Shown here: piece by piece, positions 33,264 to 41,267 of the stretch
How positions within the stretch are numbered: the first letter of the stretch is position 1
How the letters are laid out: each line of letters opens with the position of its first letter
NCBI GenBank assembly: GCA_017829075.1
Contig: JAGAJA010000054.1
Coordinates: forward strand, 1 to 61,027
Length of the DNA: 61,027 nucleotides
Source: Oscillospiraceae bacterium
GTDB taxonomy: Bacteria; Bacillota_A; Clostridia; Oscillospirales; Ruminococcaceae
Direction: 5' to 3'
Notes under the pieces: model-generated
What the model was told of the DNA's origin: nothing
What the model saw: the letters and a program-made list of their open reading frames with translations, nothing else
Database searches by the model: none
Position numbers and translations under genes: made by a program

Positions 33264-34046
33264 TTATCTCTGGGAATAAGCAGGAACGCTGTTTTTCTGT
33301 TTGAATTTCAGCCGGAGATGATCGGCGATGAGCGCGATGAATTCTGAGTTCGTGGGCTTTCCCTTTGTTGTATGTACGGTATAGGAGAAAATTCTGTTCA
33401 GCACATCAATATCACCTCTGTCCCAAGCTATTTCAATAGCATGACGGATAGCGCGCTCCACTCTGGAACTGGTGGTCTGATAGCGCTTTGCAACGGTGGG
33501 ATAGAGTAGCTTTGTGATGCAGTTTATCATCTCATCATTGTTGACGGAAAGCATGATAGCGGTGCGAAGATAGTGATAACCCTTGATGTGCGCCGGAATG
33601 CCTACCTGATGAATTATCTCAGTAACTGCGCATTCAAGGTCTGTTTCGTCCGGGACTGCCTCCGGCTCATCGCAGGGAGTGCAGAGCCGTGTCACCCTGC
33701 TGACAAGGTACTGCGGGTCGATAGGCTTTACCATGACTCCTGCCGCGCCTGCGTTTATTGCGTCCCGCTCCAGTCTGGGGTCGTCCGTGCCGGAAACTAT
33801 CAGCACGTTGGGACAATATTTCTTTTCGTTTTTCAGACGGCGGATCACCTCAACAGCGTCGCAGTAGGGCATTTTTGCTTCCAGCACCGCAACGTCCGGG
33901 GCTTCTGATTTTATGGAGCTTAACACGGCGTTTCCGTCGCAGTGTCTTGTGATAGCGTACATTCCCGCTCCCTTGAGAGCGCCTGCCCATGCCATTCCGC
34001 AGTCTGCGGTGTCGCTTCCGATAAGTACCTTGATTTTGTTGTTCAT
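33264..34046 (-). CDS. spo0A: Spo0A-type sporulation response regulator with Glu at the phosphorylation site
   Basis: 260 residues from the ATG preceded by TAGGAGG; longer in-frame starts lack a ribosome site. Residues 1-125 form a receiver domain and about 145-255 the Spo0A DNA-binding domain, very well conserved (VPAHIKGYHYLRTAIM, TTSSRVERAIRHAIEIAWDRG, TKGKPTNSEFIALIADHLRL). Position 56, the Asp phosphorylated in Bacillus Spo0A, is Glu (DVAVLEAKMP, codon GAA at 33879-33881). One of the two acidic-pocket Asp residues is Ser (GSD instead of ADD). The switch Ser and Lys (VSGT, VMVKP) are kept. It may be constitutively active or controlled without phosphorylation. Confidence 0.9.
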   Translation of the reverse strand: MNNKIKVLIGSDTADCGMAWAGALKGAGMYAITRHCDGNAVLSSIKSEAPDVAVLEAKMPYCDAVEVIRRLKNEKKYCPNVLIVSGTDDPRLERDAINAGAAGVMVKPIDPQYLVSRVTRLCTPCDEPEAVPDETDLECAVTEIIHQVGIPAHIKGYHYLRTAIMLSVNNDEMINCITKLLYPTVAKRYQTTSSRVERAIRHAIEIAWDRGDIDVLNRIFSYTVHTTKGKPTNSEFIALIADHLRLKFKQKNSVPAYSQR

Positions 34047-34186
34047 GATTTTTCCTCCTAAATTTAATCCTTTTCCCGAATTAACCGGCGGCTTCCCCAC
34101 ATTGCCGATCCGGCAGTGCATCTTTCCGGCTCCTTTTCTGTCTAAGTTGGCGGTTTCGGGTTTACCTGTTGTTTTTCGGTAACTAA

Positions 34187-34215
34187 ATAATACCATATTC
34201 TGGATAAAATTTCAA
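34187..34215 (-). promoter_or_regulatory. Promoter of spo0A
   Basis: On the minus strand: TTGAAA (34215-34210), 17-base spacer, TATTAT (34192-34187), giving a leader of about 135 bases. Confidence 0.6.
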
Positions 34216-34417
34216 GAGGTTTTTGGAAATTTCTTGAAATGAGCATCTGCGGCAAAATAATTCGTGCGACTGCCAGCAAATCCGATAACAGCCACGTTTT
34301 ATGGACATGATCTTTCATTCTGCCGGCTTGTTCGGTGTCAAAAATGGGGGAATAATTAACGCTTTCTTAACATTGACAGCGTGCAAAAATTGGCATATTA
34401 CTGGAAAAGCACAAAAA

Positions 34418-34452
34418 ACCAGAACCCCCGGCTGTGTACCGGGGGTTCTGGT
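34418..34452. terminator. 35-bp hairpin, copy A
   Basis: ACCAGAACCCCCGG pairs perfectly with CCGGGGGTTCTGGT. The same unit recurs at 34645-34679 with one base changed in the loop. Confidence 0.65.
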
Positions 34453-34644
34453 AACAGTCTGTCGAAAAAGTCTAAAGACTTTTCCGACAGAGTACATCCG
34501 CACTGCGCGCACGGTTTGGCGGCTATGCCGCCAAACCGCACACTTGCGCGGATAGAAGTGTTTTTTGCCCCGGCAGAGCTGGGGCAAAAAACGGATTTCA
34601 AAAGCCCGCTTCGCGGGCAAAACTGAGTTCTTCGACAAGCTGAA

Positions 34645-34679
34645 ACCAGAACCCCCGGCTGTGCACCGGGGGTTCTGGT
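34645..34679. terminator. 35-bp hairpin, copy B
   Basis: Same 14-bp arms as the copy at 34418-34452. The loop differs by one base (CTGTGCA against CTGTGTA). Confidence 0.65.
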
Positions 34680-34799
34680 AATTGGAGGATTAAATATATC
34701 ATGAAATATTTTGAAGAATTCTTATGTCATTTCTCTCTTTCCTTTTCCTTGGCTATATTGTATCACCTTTGGAGGAAAAAATCAACATATATGACAGAA

Positions 34800-34892
34800 T
34801 TGTAACCGGATTTTGTAAGATTGTCATTTTTCAGTAACCTTTTCCCTGATTTTGTAACCGTTTTGTAACCTTTTGTAATTCCCCCGTAATCA
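34800..34892. repeat. Cluster of TTTTGTAACC motifs
   Basis: GTAACC or GTAA(G/T) occurs about seven times, including three adjacent 11-bp units (34850-34882: TTTTGTAACCG, TTTTGTAACCT, TTTGTAATTCC). It is just upstream of the cysteine desulfurase promoter. It could be a helically phased protein-binding array. Confidence 0.45.
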
Positions 34893-34926
34893 CAATGAAA
34901 TCAAGGTGAAAATTTTCAAAAAAGAC

Positions 34927-34955
34927 TGTTCAAATACGAAAAAATGTGTTATACT
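34927..34955 (+). promoter_or_regulatory. Promoter of the cysteine desulfurase-thiI operon
   Basis: TGTTCA (34927-34932), 17-base spacer, TATACT (34950-34955), about 48 bases before the start codon. Confidence 0.5.
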
Positions 34956-35002
34956 AATGTAGTATATAAAATGAAATACTATGCTATATGGGAGAAAAAA
35001 GA

Positions 35003-36094
35003 ATGATCTATCTGGACAGCGCCGCCACTACCAAGCCCTGCAAGCAGGCGGCGGACGCGATCTTGAATACAATGGAGGAGTGCTTCGGCAACGCAAGCTC
35101 CCTCCACGGAATGGGAATACGCTCCGAAAAGGTGATAACCTTGGCGAAAAGGACGCTCCTTTCGAAGTTCGGAGAGGGGGATATCCTGTTTACCTCCGGA
35201 GCGACAGAAAGCAACAACACCGCCCTGCGGAGCGCAGCGGAGATCTACCGCCGAACAGGAAACCGTATCGTCACCACTGCGATAGAGCACCCCTCGGTCG
35301 CAAACGTGATAAACAAGCTGGAGGAACAGGGCTTTGAGGTAGTCCGGCTCGCCCCGAAGGATCACCCGGATTTTGCGCAGGCTCTTGCGGACGCAGTGGA
35401 CGAAAAAACGCTGCTGGTGAGCTGCATGGCGGTGAACAACGAAACCGGATTTACAACCGATGTAAAGCGTCTGTACAAGCTGGTGAAAAGGAAAAATCCG
35501 AAAACCATCGTACATATCGACGCAGTTCAGGGTTTCCTGAAAGTCCCACTGGACGGCGACCTTATCAGTATTTCCGGACATAAGATCCACGCAAGCAAAG
35601 GAATAGGCGCACTGTATATCAAGAAAGGCATACGTCTTGCCCCGCTGCTTTACGGCGGCGGTCAGCAGAAGAACCTGCGCAGCGGCACCGAGCCGGTGGA
35701 GCTTATCGCAGGACTTGACGCGGCTGTAAAGGCATATCACGGCACTGCGGAGCATTTCACTGCACTGAAATCCAGACTTATCTCCGGGCTGTCTGAGCTG
35801 TCCGGAATTACCGTGAACTCCGGCGATGACTGTGTTCCGAATATCGTGAATTTCAGCGTTGAGGGAGTTCGCTCTGAGATAATGCTTCATTCTCTGGAGG
35901 AGCAGGAGATCTACGTTTCCAGCGGTTCCGCCTGCTCACGGGGAAAAACAAGCGGAGTGCTTGCGGCATTCGGCATTCCCGATAAGCTCGCGGACAGCGC
36001 GGTAAGAGTAAGTATGTGCGCCGACACAACCAATGAGGATATCGACGCTCTTGTTTCCGGCATAAAGGCGGGAATTGAGCGCTTCCGCAGATAA
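35003..36094 (+). CDS. Cysteine desulfurase (NifS/IscS family), likely ThiI partner
   Basis: A 363-residue PLP enzyme that removes sulfur from cysteine as a persulfide. The ATG at 35003 has GGGAGA seven bases upstream; an ATG 15 bases earlier has none. The N terminus is IYLDSAATTKPC, FTSGATESNN (about 60) contacts PLP, the Schiff-base lysine is in ISGHKIHASKGIGALYI (about 190), and the catalytic Cys is in SSGSACSRGKTSGVL (about 310). thiI follows 21 bp downstream, the pairing known from Bacillus NifZ-ThiI, where the desulfurase feeds 4-thiouridine formation in tRNA. Confidence 0.9.
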   Translation: MIYLDSAATTKPCKQAADAILNTMEECFGNASSLHGMGIRSEKVITLAKRTLLSKFGEGDILFTSGATESNNTALRSAAEIYRRTGNRIVTTAIEHPSVANVINKLEEQGFEVVRLAPKDHPDFAQALADAVDEKTLLVSCMAVNNETGFTTDVKRLYKLVKRKNPKTIVHIDAVQGFLKVPLDGDLISISGHKIHASKGIGALYIKKGIRLAPLLYGGGQQKNLRSGTEPVELIAGLDAAVKAYHGTAEHFTALKSRLISGLSELSGITVNSGDDCVPNIVNFSVEGVRSEIMLHSLEEQEIYVSSGSACSRGKTSGVLAAFGIPDKLADSAVRVSMCADTTNEDIDALVSGIKAGIERFRR

Positions 36095-36115
36095 AATAAA
36101 AAAAGGAACAAATAT

Positions 36116-37312
36116 ATGAAAGAGATAATTCTTGTAAAATACGGCGAGATAGCCCTCAAGGGACTGAATAAATCCACATTCGAGGATATGCTTCAGCGGA
36201 ATATCAAGCGCAGGCTGAAAAAGCTTGGCACGTTTGAATTCTACCGCAGACAGTCCACGATATACATTACCCCGCCGGAGGGCGCGGATATTGATGAAAT
36301 AATCGAGCGGCTTCAGAAAATATTTGGCATCAGCGCGATACAGCGCTGCGCGGTGTTTCCAAAGGATTTCGCGGCGGTTGCAGAGAATGCCGGGGAGTAT
36401 CTTCGGGACGCGCTTCAGGACGCGAAAACCTTCAAGGTGGAGGCGCGCCGCAGCGACAAATCCTTCCCCATGAAGACACCGGATATCCAGCAGGAGCTTG
36501 GAGCGGTGGTGCTTGAAGCGTTTCCGCATATCCGGGTGGACGTACACGATCCGGAGGTTACTGTCCGTCTGGAGATACGGGACAACGGCGCTTATCTCAG
36601 CGCGAAGCGCATTCCCGGCGCGGGAGGAATGCCGGTGGGCAGCTCCGGAAAGAGCCTGCTCATGCTGTCCGGTGGAATTGACAGCCCTGTCGCGGGATAC
36701 ATGATGGCGAAGCGCGGTCTTATCGTGGACTGCATTCACTATGTAAGCCCGCCTTACACCTCGGAGCGCGCCCGCATGAAGGTGGAAGCCCTCTGTGAGA
36801 AGCTGACCGACTGGTGCGGAAGCATAATATTCTACTGCGTTCCGTTCACCGAGCTTCAGGAGGCGCTGCGGGACAACTGCCCGGAGGAATATTTCACTGT
36901 GCTTATGCGTCGTCTGATGGTTAAGATCGCCAACAGGGTATGCGCAAAGTATGGTTACGGCGCGATAATCACCGGCGAAAGCGTGGCGCAGGTCGCAAGT
37001 CAGACGCTGCCCGCAATCTACTGCACTAACGCAGCTGCGGAGTACCCGGTATTCCGTCCGGTGATCGGAATGGACAAGCGTGAGATAATCGACGTTGCCC
37101 GGAAGATAGACACTTTCGACGTGTCTACACTGCCCTACGAGGACTGCTGCACGGTATTCTCGCCGAAGCACCCACGCACCCGCCCGGAGCTTTCGGATAT
37201 TCTGGCGGCGGAGGCCTCCTTTGACTTTGAGCCGCTTATCGAAAAGGCAGTGGCGGAAACCGAGGTGAAGCAGTTCAAGTACGGCGCACGGACTGTTGAA
37301 CTGGATATATGA
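36116..37312 (+). CDS. thiI: tRNA 4-thiouridine synthase ThiI
   Basis: 398 residues. An N-terminal ferredoxin-like and THUMP region (about 1-165: ILVKYGEIALKGLNK, RRQSTIYI, EARRSDKSFPMKTPDI) binds tRNA, followed by the PP-loop ATPase domain with LMLSGGIDSPVAGYMMAKRG (about residues 181-200). No C-terminal rhodanese domain is present, as in Bacillus, so sulfur should come from the desulfurase encoded just upstream. The stop overlaps the next gene's start by four bases (ATGA). Confidence 0.93.
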   Translation: MKEIILVKYGEIALKGLNKSTFEDMLQRNIKRRLKKLGTFEFYRRQSTIYITPPEGADIDEIIERLQKIFGISAIQRCAVFPKDFAAVAENAGEYLRDALQDAKTFKVEARRSDKSFPMKTPDIQQELGAVVLEAFPHIRVDVHDPEVTVRLEIRDNGAYLSAKRIPGAGGMPVGSSGKSLLMLSGGIDSPVAGYMMAKRGLIVDCIHYVSPPYTSERARMKVEALCEKLTDWCGSIIFYCVPFTELQEALRDNCPEEYFTVLMRRLMVKIANRVCAKYGYGAIITGESVAQVASQTLPAIYCTNAAAEYPVFRPVIGMDKREIIDVARKIDTFDVSTLPYEDCCTVFSPKHPRTRPELSDILAAEASFDFEPLIEKAVAETEVKQFKYGARTVELDI

Positions 37313-37812
37313 CGGCTGAACGATATTATGAAAGCATTGCGGAGCTTGCCGGGGAGATCGTGCGGGAATGCACAGCAAGGGGACTAAAGATCTCCACTGC
37401 CGAAAGCTGCACCGGGGGGCTTATCTCCGGGGCGGTGACTGCGGTTTCCGGAAGCTCGGCGGTGATAGAGCTGGGAGTATGCTCCTACTCAAACCGCATA
37501 AAAGGCGAAATACTTAACGTAAGCGCCGAAACGCTTGAGAATTACAGCGAATACAGCGTTCAGTGCGCCGGGGAAATGGCTGATGGCGTAAGAAAGCTGT
37601 CCGGCGCAGATTTCGGGGTTTCCACCACCGGGGTCGCAGGGCCGACGGGAGGAAGCAGAGAACACCCGGTCGGCGAGGTCTGCATTGCGGTGAGCAGCGG
37701 GAAAGGTATCCGCAGCGAGCGGTTTCTTTTCGGCGGCAGCGACCGGGAGCTTATCCGGGCTATGTCAGTGCAGAAAGCGCTGGAGATGCTTTTGGAGGAA
37801 ATAAAAAACTGA
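37309..37812 (+). CDS. CinA-type nicotinamide-nucleotide amidohydrolase (PncC)
   Basis: A 167-residue stand-alone CinA C-terminal domain: LKISTAESCTGGLISGAVTAV (about 25-45), YSVQCAGEMADGVRKL, and FGVSTTGVAGPTGGSREHPVGEVCIAV (about 103-129). The family converts NMN to nicotinic acid mononucleotide, salvaging pyridine nucleotide after NAD use or damage. It overlaps thiI and ends 23 bp before the first sortase gene, so the sortases may share its transcript. Confidence 0.9.
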   Translation: MTAERYYESIAELAGEIVRECTARGLKISTAESCTGGLISGAVTAVSGSSAVIELGVCSYSNRIKGEILNVSAETLENYSEYSVQCAGEMADGVRKLSGADFGVSTTGVAGPTGGSREHPVGEVCIAVSSGKGIRSERFLFGGSDRELIRAMSVQKALEMLLEEIKN

Positions 37813-37835
37813 AATAATTCAGGGGTGAATATATT

Positions 37836-39029
37836 ATGGCAAACTACACAGAAAAGCCGAAGAAAAAACGAACCTCGGCTTCACGGGATATTGCGGTGGA
37901 CAAGCTGGATTTTTATACCGAGCCGCATAATACCCATAAGAAACAGGATAAAATAAAGGGCAGACCGAAGTCCGGCTGGCAGCGCTTCTGCTATGCGGCT
38001 TTCCCGCAGGCGGAGGACACCGGCGGCGAGAAAATGCGGAAGATCGTGCTGATCGCGGCGATAATCGTGTTTGCCGTTACCATAGGAATACTTATCTGGC
38101 AGCTTGCCAGCATGGGGGCTGACAAGGACACTAATTCCCAGATCGCTGATATCGCAGGCGTTCCCAGCGATGATCTCGTGAATGTAAATCCGGACTACGA
38201 CCCGTTCAACACTAGCACGGGCAGCTCTGCTGCATCAGAAGTTGAGGAGGAGATCGACGTTACTCCGCTTACAAACACGCCGATTTATCCGAACTGGACT
38301 GAGCTTAAGGCGACCAACTCTGATGTAAGGGGCTGGGTCAAGATCACCGGAACGAGCGTAAACAACGTTGTCGTTCAGTCGCAGGACAATGAGTTTTATC
38401 TGACGCACAACCTGTATAAGGAATACAGCATTTCCGGTACGGTATTCTCAAACGATGGCAACAAGTGGGACGGCACGGACGAAAACATCATTCTCTATGG
38501 TCACAATATGATGAGCGGAGAGTTTTTTGCGCACGTCACACACTATGTCCCCAACGACGCAAGCAGAGAGCCTCTTGCTTTCTACAAGGTTCACCCGACG
38601 GTGATGCTTGCGACTCCGGACGGCGGCTGCGAAACTTACAAGATTTTCGCCGGAGTTCTTGCGAACACTCAGGAGGAGTACGGAGATGTGTTTGATTACG
38701 CGCACAAGACCTCTTTCTCTGGCAGGGACGATTTCAATAACTTCATTATAAATATTATGGACAGAAGCTGGTTCTTCACAGATGTCGATTTAACCTACGG
38801 TGATCAGCTTCTCACGCTGTCCACCTGCTGCTGGCCTCTCGGCAAGAGCATAGATACCCGCTGGGTGCTTTTCGCAAGAAAGGTAAGACCCGGCGAAAGC
38901 GAAACTGTTGATGTTACCGTTGCCGAGCGAAACTATAATCCCAGACTGTTTGACTACTATTACAGCAGGATAGGCGGTTACTGGACGGGAGAGAGCGCAT
39001 GGGACAAGTCAAAGCTCCTGAGCTATTGA
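37836..39029 (+). CDS. Class B sortase, copy 1
   Basis: A 397-residue membrane transpeptidase. A basic cytoplasmic N terminus of about 65 residues is followed by a membrane helix (about 67-92), a low-complexity linker, and a sortase domain from about residue 145. The catalytic triad is His223 (ILYGHNMMSGEFF), Cys331 (LTLSTCCW) and Arg342 (DTRWVLFARK). The TLSTC motif and helix-rich insertions indicate class B. Sortases cut sorting signals and join proteins to peptidoglycan or into pili. It is the first of three tandem paralogues, and no obvious sortase substrate gene is nearby. Confidence 0.87.
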   Translation: MANYTEKPKKKRTSASRDIAVDKLDFYTEPHNTHKKQDKIKGRPKSGWQRFCYAAFPQAEDTGGEKMRKIVLIAAIIVFAVTIGILIWQLASMGADKDTNSQIADIAGVPSDDLVNVNPDYDPFNTSTGSSAASEVEEEIDVTPLTNTPIYPNWTELKATNSDVRGWVKITGTSVNNVVVQSQDNEFYLTHNLYKEYSISGTVFSNDGNKWDGTDENIILYGHNMMSGEFFAHVTHYVPNDASREPLAFYKVHPTVMLATPDGGCETYKIFAGVLANTQEEYGDVFDYAHKTSFSGRDDFNNFIINIMDRSWFFTDVDLTYGDQLLTLSTCCWPLGKSIDTRWVLFARKVRPGESETVDVTVAERNYNPRLFDYYYSRIGGYWTGESAWDKSKLLSY

Positions 39030-39057
39030 TCCTTCCCCGGCGAAAGGAAAGTATATT

Positions 39058-40101
39058 ATGGCAAATTTTGTTGAAAAGGAAAATATCTTTCTGCGGATCG
39101 CAAAGTATCTGATCCCGTGGAAAGGCGATAAGACACCGGAAATAATCCGCAAGGTGATCTTCCTTGCGGCGGCGGTGGTGCTTGTTGTTTCTCTGGTCAC
39201 GATCTTTACGTTTCTGGGAGGAAACGCGCAGGATCAGCGGCTGAACAACCAGATAAGCGAGATCTATCACGGCACCGCGAGCGTTACGATCGACGATGTG
39301 AAGCAGGAGCAGCTTGCCGAGGAATATCCTGAGGTGAATGAGAAGTTCCTGCCGCTGCTGGAACAGAACGAGGACGTTATCGGCTGGATAACCATGGGCG
39401 ACCCGGAAAATCCGTTTATAGATTACGTTGTGGTTCAGGGCGATGACAACGAATATTACCTCGATCACAACCTTAACGGAGAAAAGAACATCGGCGGCAC
39501 GATCTTCGCGGATTACCGGGAAAAGATCACTCCGGAGCACACCCCGGCTAACACAATACTTTACGGACACAATGTTCAGTCCGGCGAGTATTTTGCGAAG
39601 CTGACCAGATATTTCAATTACCGCAGCATAAGTTACGGCAGTGACACGGGGCTTGACTGGTACAGAAAATACCCCACCATTACCTTCAACACGCTGTATA
39701 AGGACTCCACCTACAAGATCTTTGCCGGAATGCTGGTGAACACAGATGAAAAGGACGGCGAGGTTTTCTATTATCTTCAGGGTAGAAAGTTCAGCAATAA
39801 AGCAGAGTTTGATAACTATGTAGCTCAGATACTGGACAGAACCACATTCTTCACCGACGTTGACCTTAAGTACGGCGATAATCTGATCACCCTGTCCACC
39901 TGCATACTTGACTACGGAATTAACGCCCGCTGGGTGCTTTTCGGCAGGGAAGTCCGGGAGGGCGAGGATCCTACGGTTGATGTAAGCAAGGCTTATGAGA
40001 ATCCCGATCCGCTGTATTTTGACTACTATTATAATGTTTACGGAGGATCATGGGGCGGAAGAAAATGGGATCCTGATATGATCTATGATTACAGCTATTA
40101 A
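39058..40101 (+). CDS. Class B sortase, copy 2
   Basis: 347 residues. A membrane helix lies at about 30-52 after a short basic tail, with the sortase domain from about 95. The catalytic residues are His171 (ILYGHNVQSGEYF), Cys282 (ITLSTCIL) and Arg291 (NARWVLFGRE). The substrate-groove region FIDYVVVQGDDNEYYLDHN is shared with the neighbours. The ribosome site AAAGGAAAG lies before the ATG, 28 bp after copy 1. The residue after Cys differs in all three copies (C, I, D), which may reflect different substrate or leaving-group preference (inference). Confidence 0.87.
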   Translation: MANFVEKENIFLRIAKYLIPWKGDKTPEIIRKVIFLAAAVVLVVSLVTIFTFLGGNAQDQRLNNQISEIYHGTASVTIDDVKQEQLAEEYPEVNEKFLPLLEQNEDVIGWITMGDPENPFIDYVVVQGDDNEYYLDHNLNGEKNIGGTIFADYREKITPEHTPANTILYGHNVQSGEYFAKLTRYFNYRSISYGSDTGLDWYRKYPTITFNTLYKDSTYKIFAGMLVNTDEKDGEVFYYLQGRKFSNKAEFDNYVAQILDRTTFFTDVDLKYGDNLITLSTCILDYGINARWVLFGREVREGEDPTVDVSKAYENPDPLYFDYYYNVYGGSWGGRKWDPDMIYDYSY

Positions 40102-40137
40102 TTAAACTGGCATTATTCTGAAAGGACGTACTTTACA

Positions 40138-41259
40138 ATGGCAGAAATGGACATGGGACTTTCCCCGAACAACAATAATAAAAAGCGCAAAAAGAAGAAA
40201 AAACAGAGCCTCGGAAAGAGCATAGTCACTGGACTTTTCCCCTGCAAGGGGGACAGTTCCTCCGAGATTGCCCGGAAGCTGATCTTTCTCGGCTCTCTGT
40301 GCCTTATGATCGCGGCTCTTGTGATAATCGCGGTGCATTTCATCTCACTGCTGAAGCCGGAAGCTCCGATAGGCACTTCGGTTGTGGATCAGAACGGCTC
40401 TCAGGTCATTCAGGACGGGCAGCAGGTGGTTGTAAATCCCAACGCTCCCACCAAAGAGCAGATCGAAAATCTCCCGGATGGCTCAGTAAACGAGGAATAT
40501 GCGGCTTACTATGAGGCGAACAAGGATTTTGTCGGCTGGATCACGATAAACGGCACGAACGTTGATTATCCTGTTGTTCAGGGTGAGGACAATGAGTTTT
40601 ATCTCCACCACAACTTCAACGGCGAGGAGGAGTTCGCCGGAACGATTTTCACAGACTATGAGGGAAATTTCGGGCCGGGCGTGATGCCGAACAATACCAT
40701 TCTGTACGGTCACAATATGCTGTATAAATACAAGTTTGCAGCGCTGAACAACTACAACAGCAATATCGAGTTCCTGAGGGAAACCCCGGTTATTGACTTC
40801 AACACACTTTATCAGGACAACAAGTACAAGATATTCTCGGTATTCATCATAAACACCGACGAGGAGCACGGCGAGGTGTTTGATTATACCAAGTATGTTT
40901 ATTTCAAAAACAGCGATGAGTTTTATAAGTACATTCTTGAGGTAATGGACAGGAGTAAGTATAACACCGGAGTGGATGTTGAATACGGCGACGAGCTGCT
41001 GACTCTCTCCACCTGTGACGGCTCTACCGGCTTTGAGGATATGCGGCTTGTCATAGTTGCAAGAAAAGTGCGGGAAAACGAAAGCCCGGACGTTGACACC
41101 TCCAAGATCACCCGCAAGGACAGCATTAAGTACTTCAAGGCGTACACCGATGTATACGGCAACAAGTGGAAGGGCAGAACATGGGATATTTCACTTGTCA
41201 AGGGAATGAAGGAATACCTTGAGGAAAACGGACTTATGGACGAACCTGAAAATTACTGA
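40138..41259 (+). CDS. Class B sortase, copy 3
   Basis: 373 residues. A very basic N terminus (KKRKKKKKQ) is followed by a membrane helix (about 46-70), a linker and a sortase domain from about 118. The catalytic residues are His192 (ILYGHNMLYKYKF), Cys293 (LTLSTCDG) and Arg303 (DMRLVIVARK). The LSTCDG form is closest to classical SrtB. The GWITINGTNVDYPVVQGEDNEFYL block is the best-conserved part among the three. It ends eight bases before the SpoIID-domain gene, so the two are co-transcribed. Confidence 0.88.
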   Translation: MAEMDMGLSPNNNNKKRKKKKKQSLGKSIVTGLFPCKGDSSSEIARKLIFLGSLCLMIAALVIIAVHFISLLKPEAPIGTSVVDQNGSQVIQDGQQVVVNPNAPTKEQIENLPDGSVNEEYAAYYEANKDFVGWITINGTNVDYPVVQGEDNEFYLHHNFNGEEEFAGTIFTDYEGNFGPGVMPNNTILYGHNMLYKYKFAALNNYNSNIEFLRETPVIDFNTLYQDNKYKIFSVFIINTDEEHGEVFDYTKYVYFKNSDEFYKYILEVMDRSKYNTGVDVEYGDELLTLSTCDGSTGFEDMRLVIVARKVRENESPDVDTSKITRKDSIKYFKAYTDVYGNKWKGRTWDISLVKGMKEYLEENGLMDEPENY

Positions 41260-41267
41260 GAGGGACA

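Larger units (their letters stand above)
34216..34926. repeat. Gene-free repeat- and hairpin-rich region between spo0A and the cysteine desulfurase gene
   Basis: It holds two near-identical 35-bp hairpins (34418-34452, 34645-34679) enclosing at least four further hairpins: CTGTCGAAAAAGTC-type at 34459-34490, GCGGTTTGGCGG-type at about 34510-34550, TTTTTTGCCCC/GGGGCAAAAAA at 34561-34591, and GCCCGC/GCGGGC at about 34604-34618. An array of GTAACC motifs follows at 34800-34892. I see no real ORF. Confidence 0.65.

Noticed and set aside
34047..34196. 50-residue N-terminal extension of Spo0A
   Set aside because: It has no homology to Spo0A, and the internal ATG at 34046 has TAGGAGG and aligns with known Spo0A starts.
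34301..34638. Short open frames with FFDR/FFDK-like translations
   Set aside because: They read through hairpin arms on both strands and have no ribosome sites; repeats rather than genes.
35936..37378. 480-codon open frame antisense to thiI
   Set aside because: Translation is rich in His, Arg and Cys without domain signs, whereas ThiI motifs on the plus strand are unambiguous.
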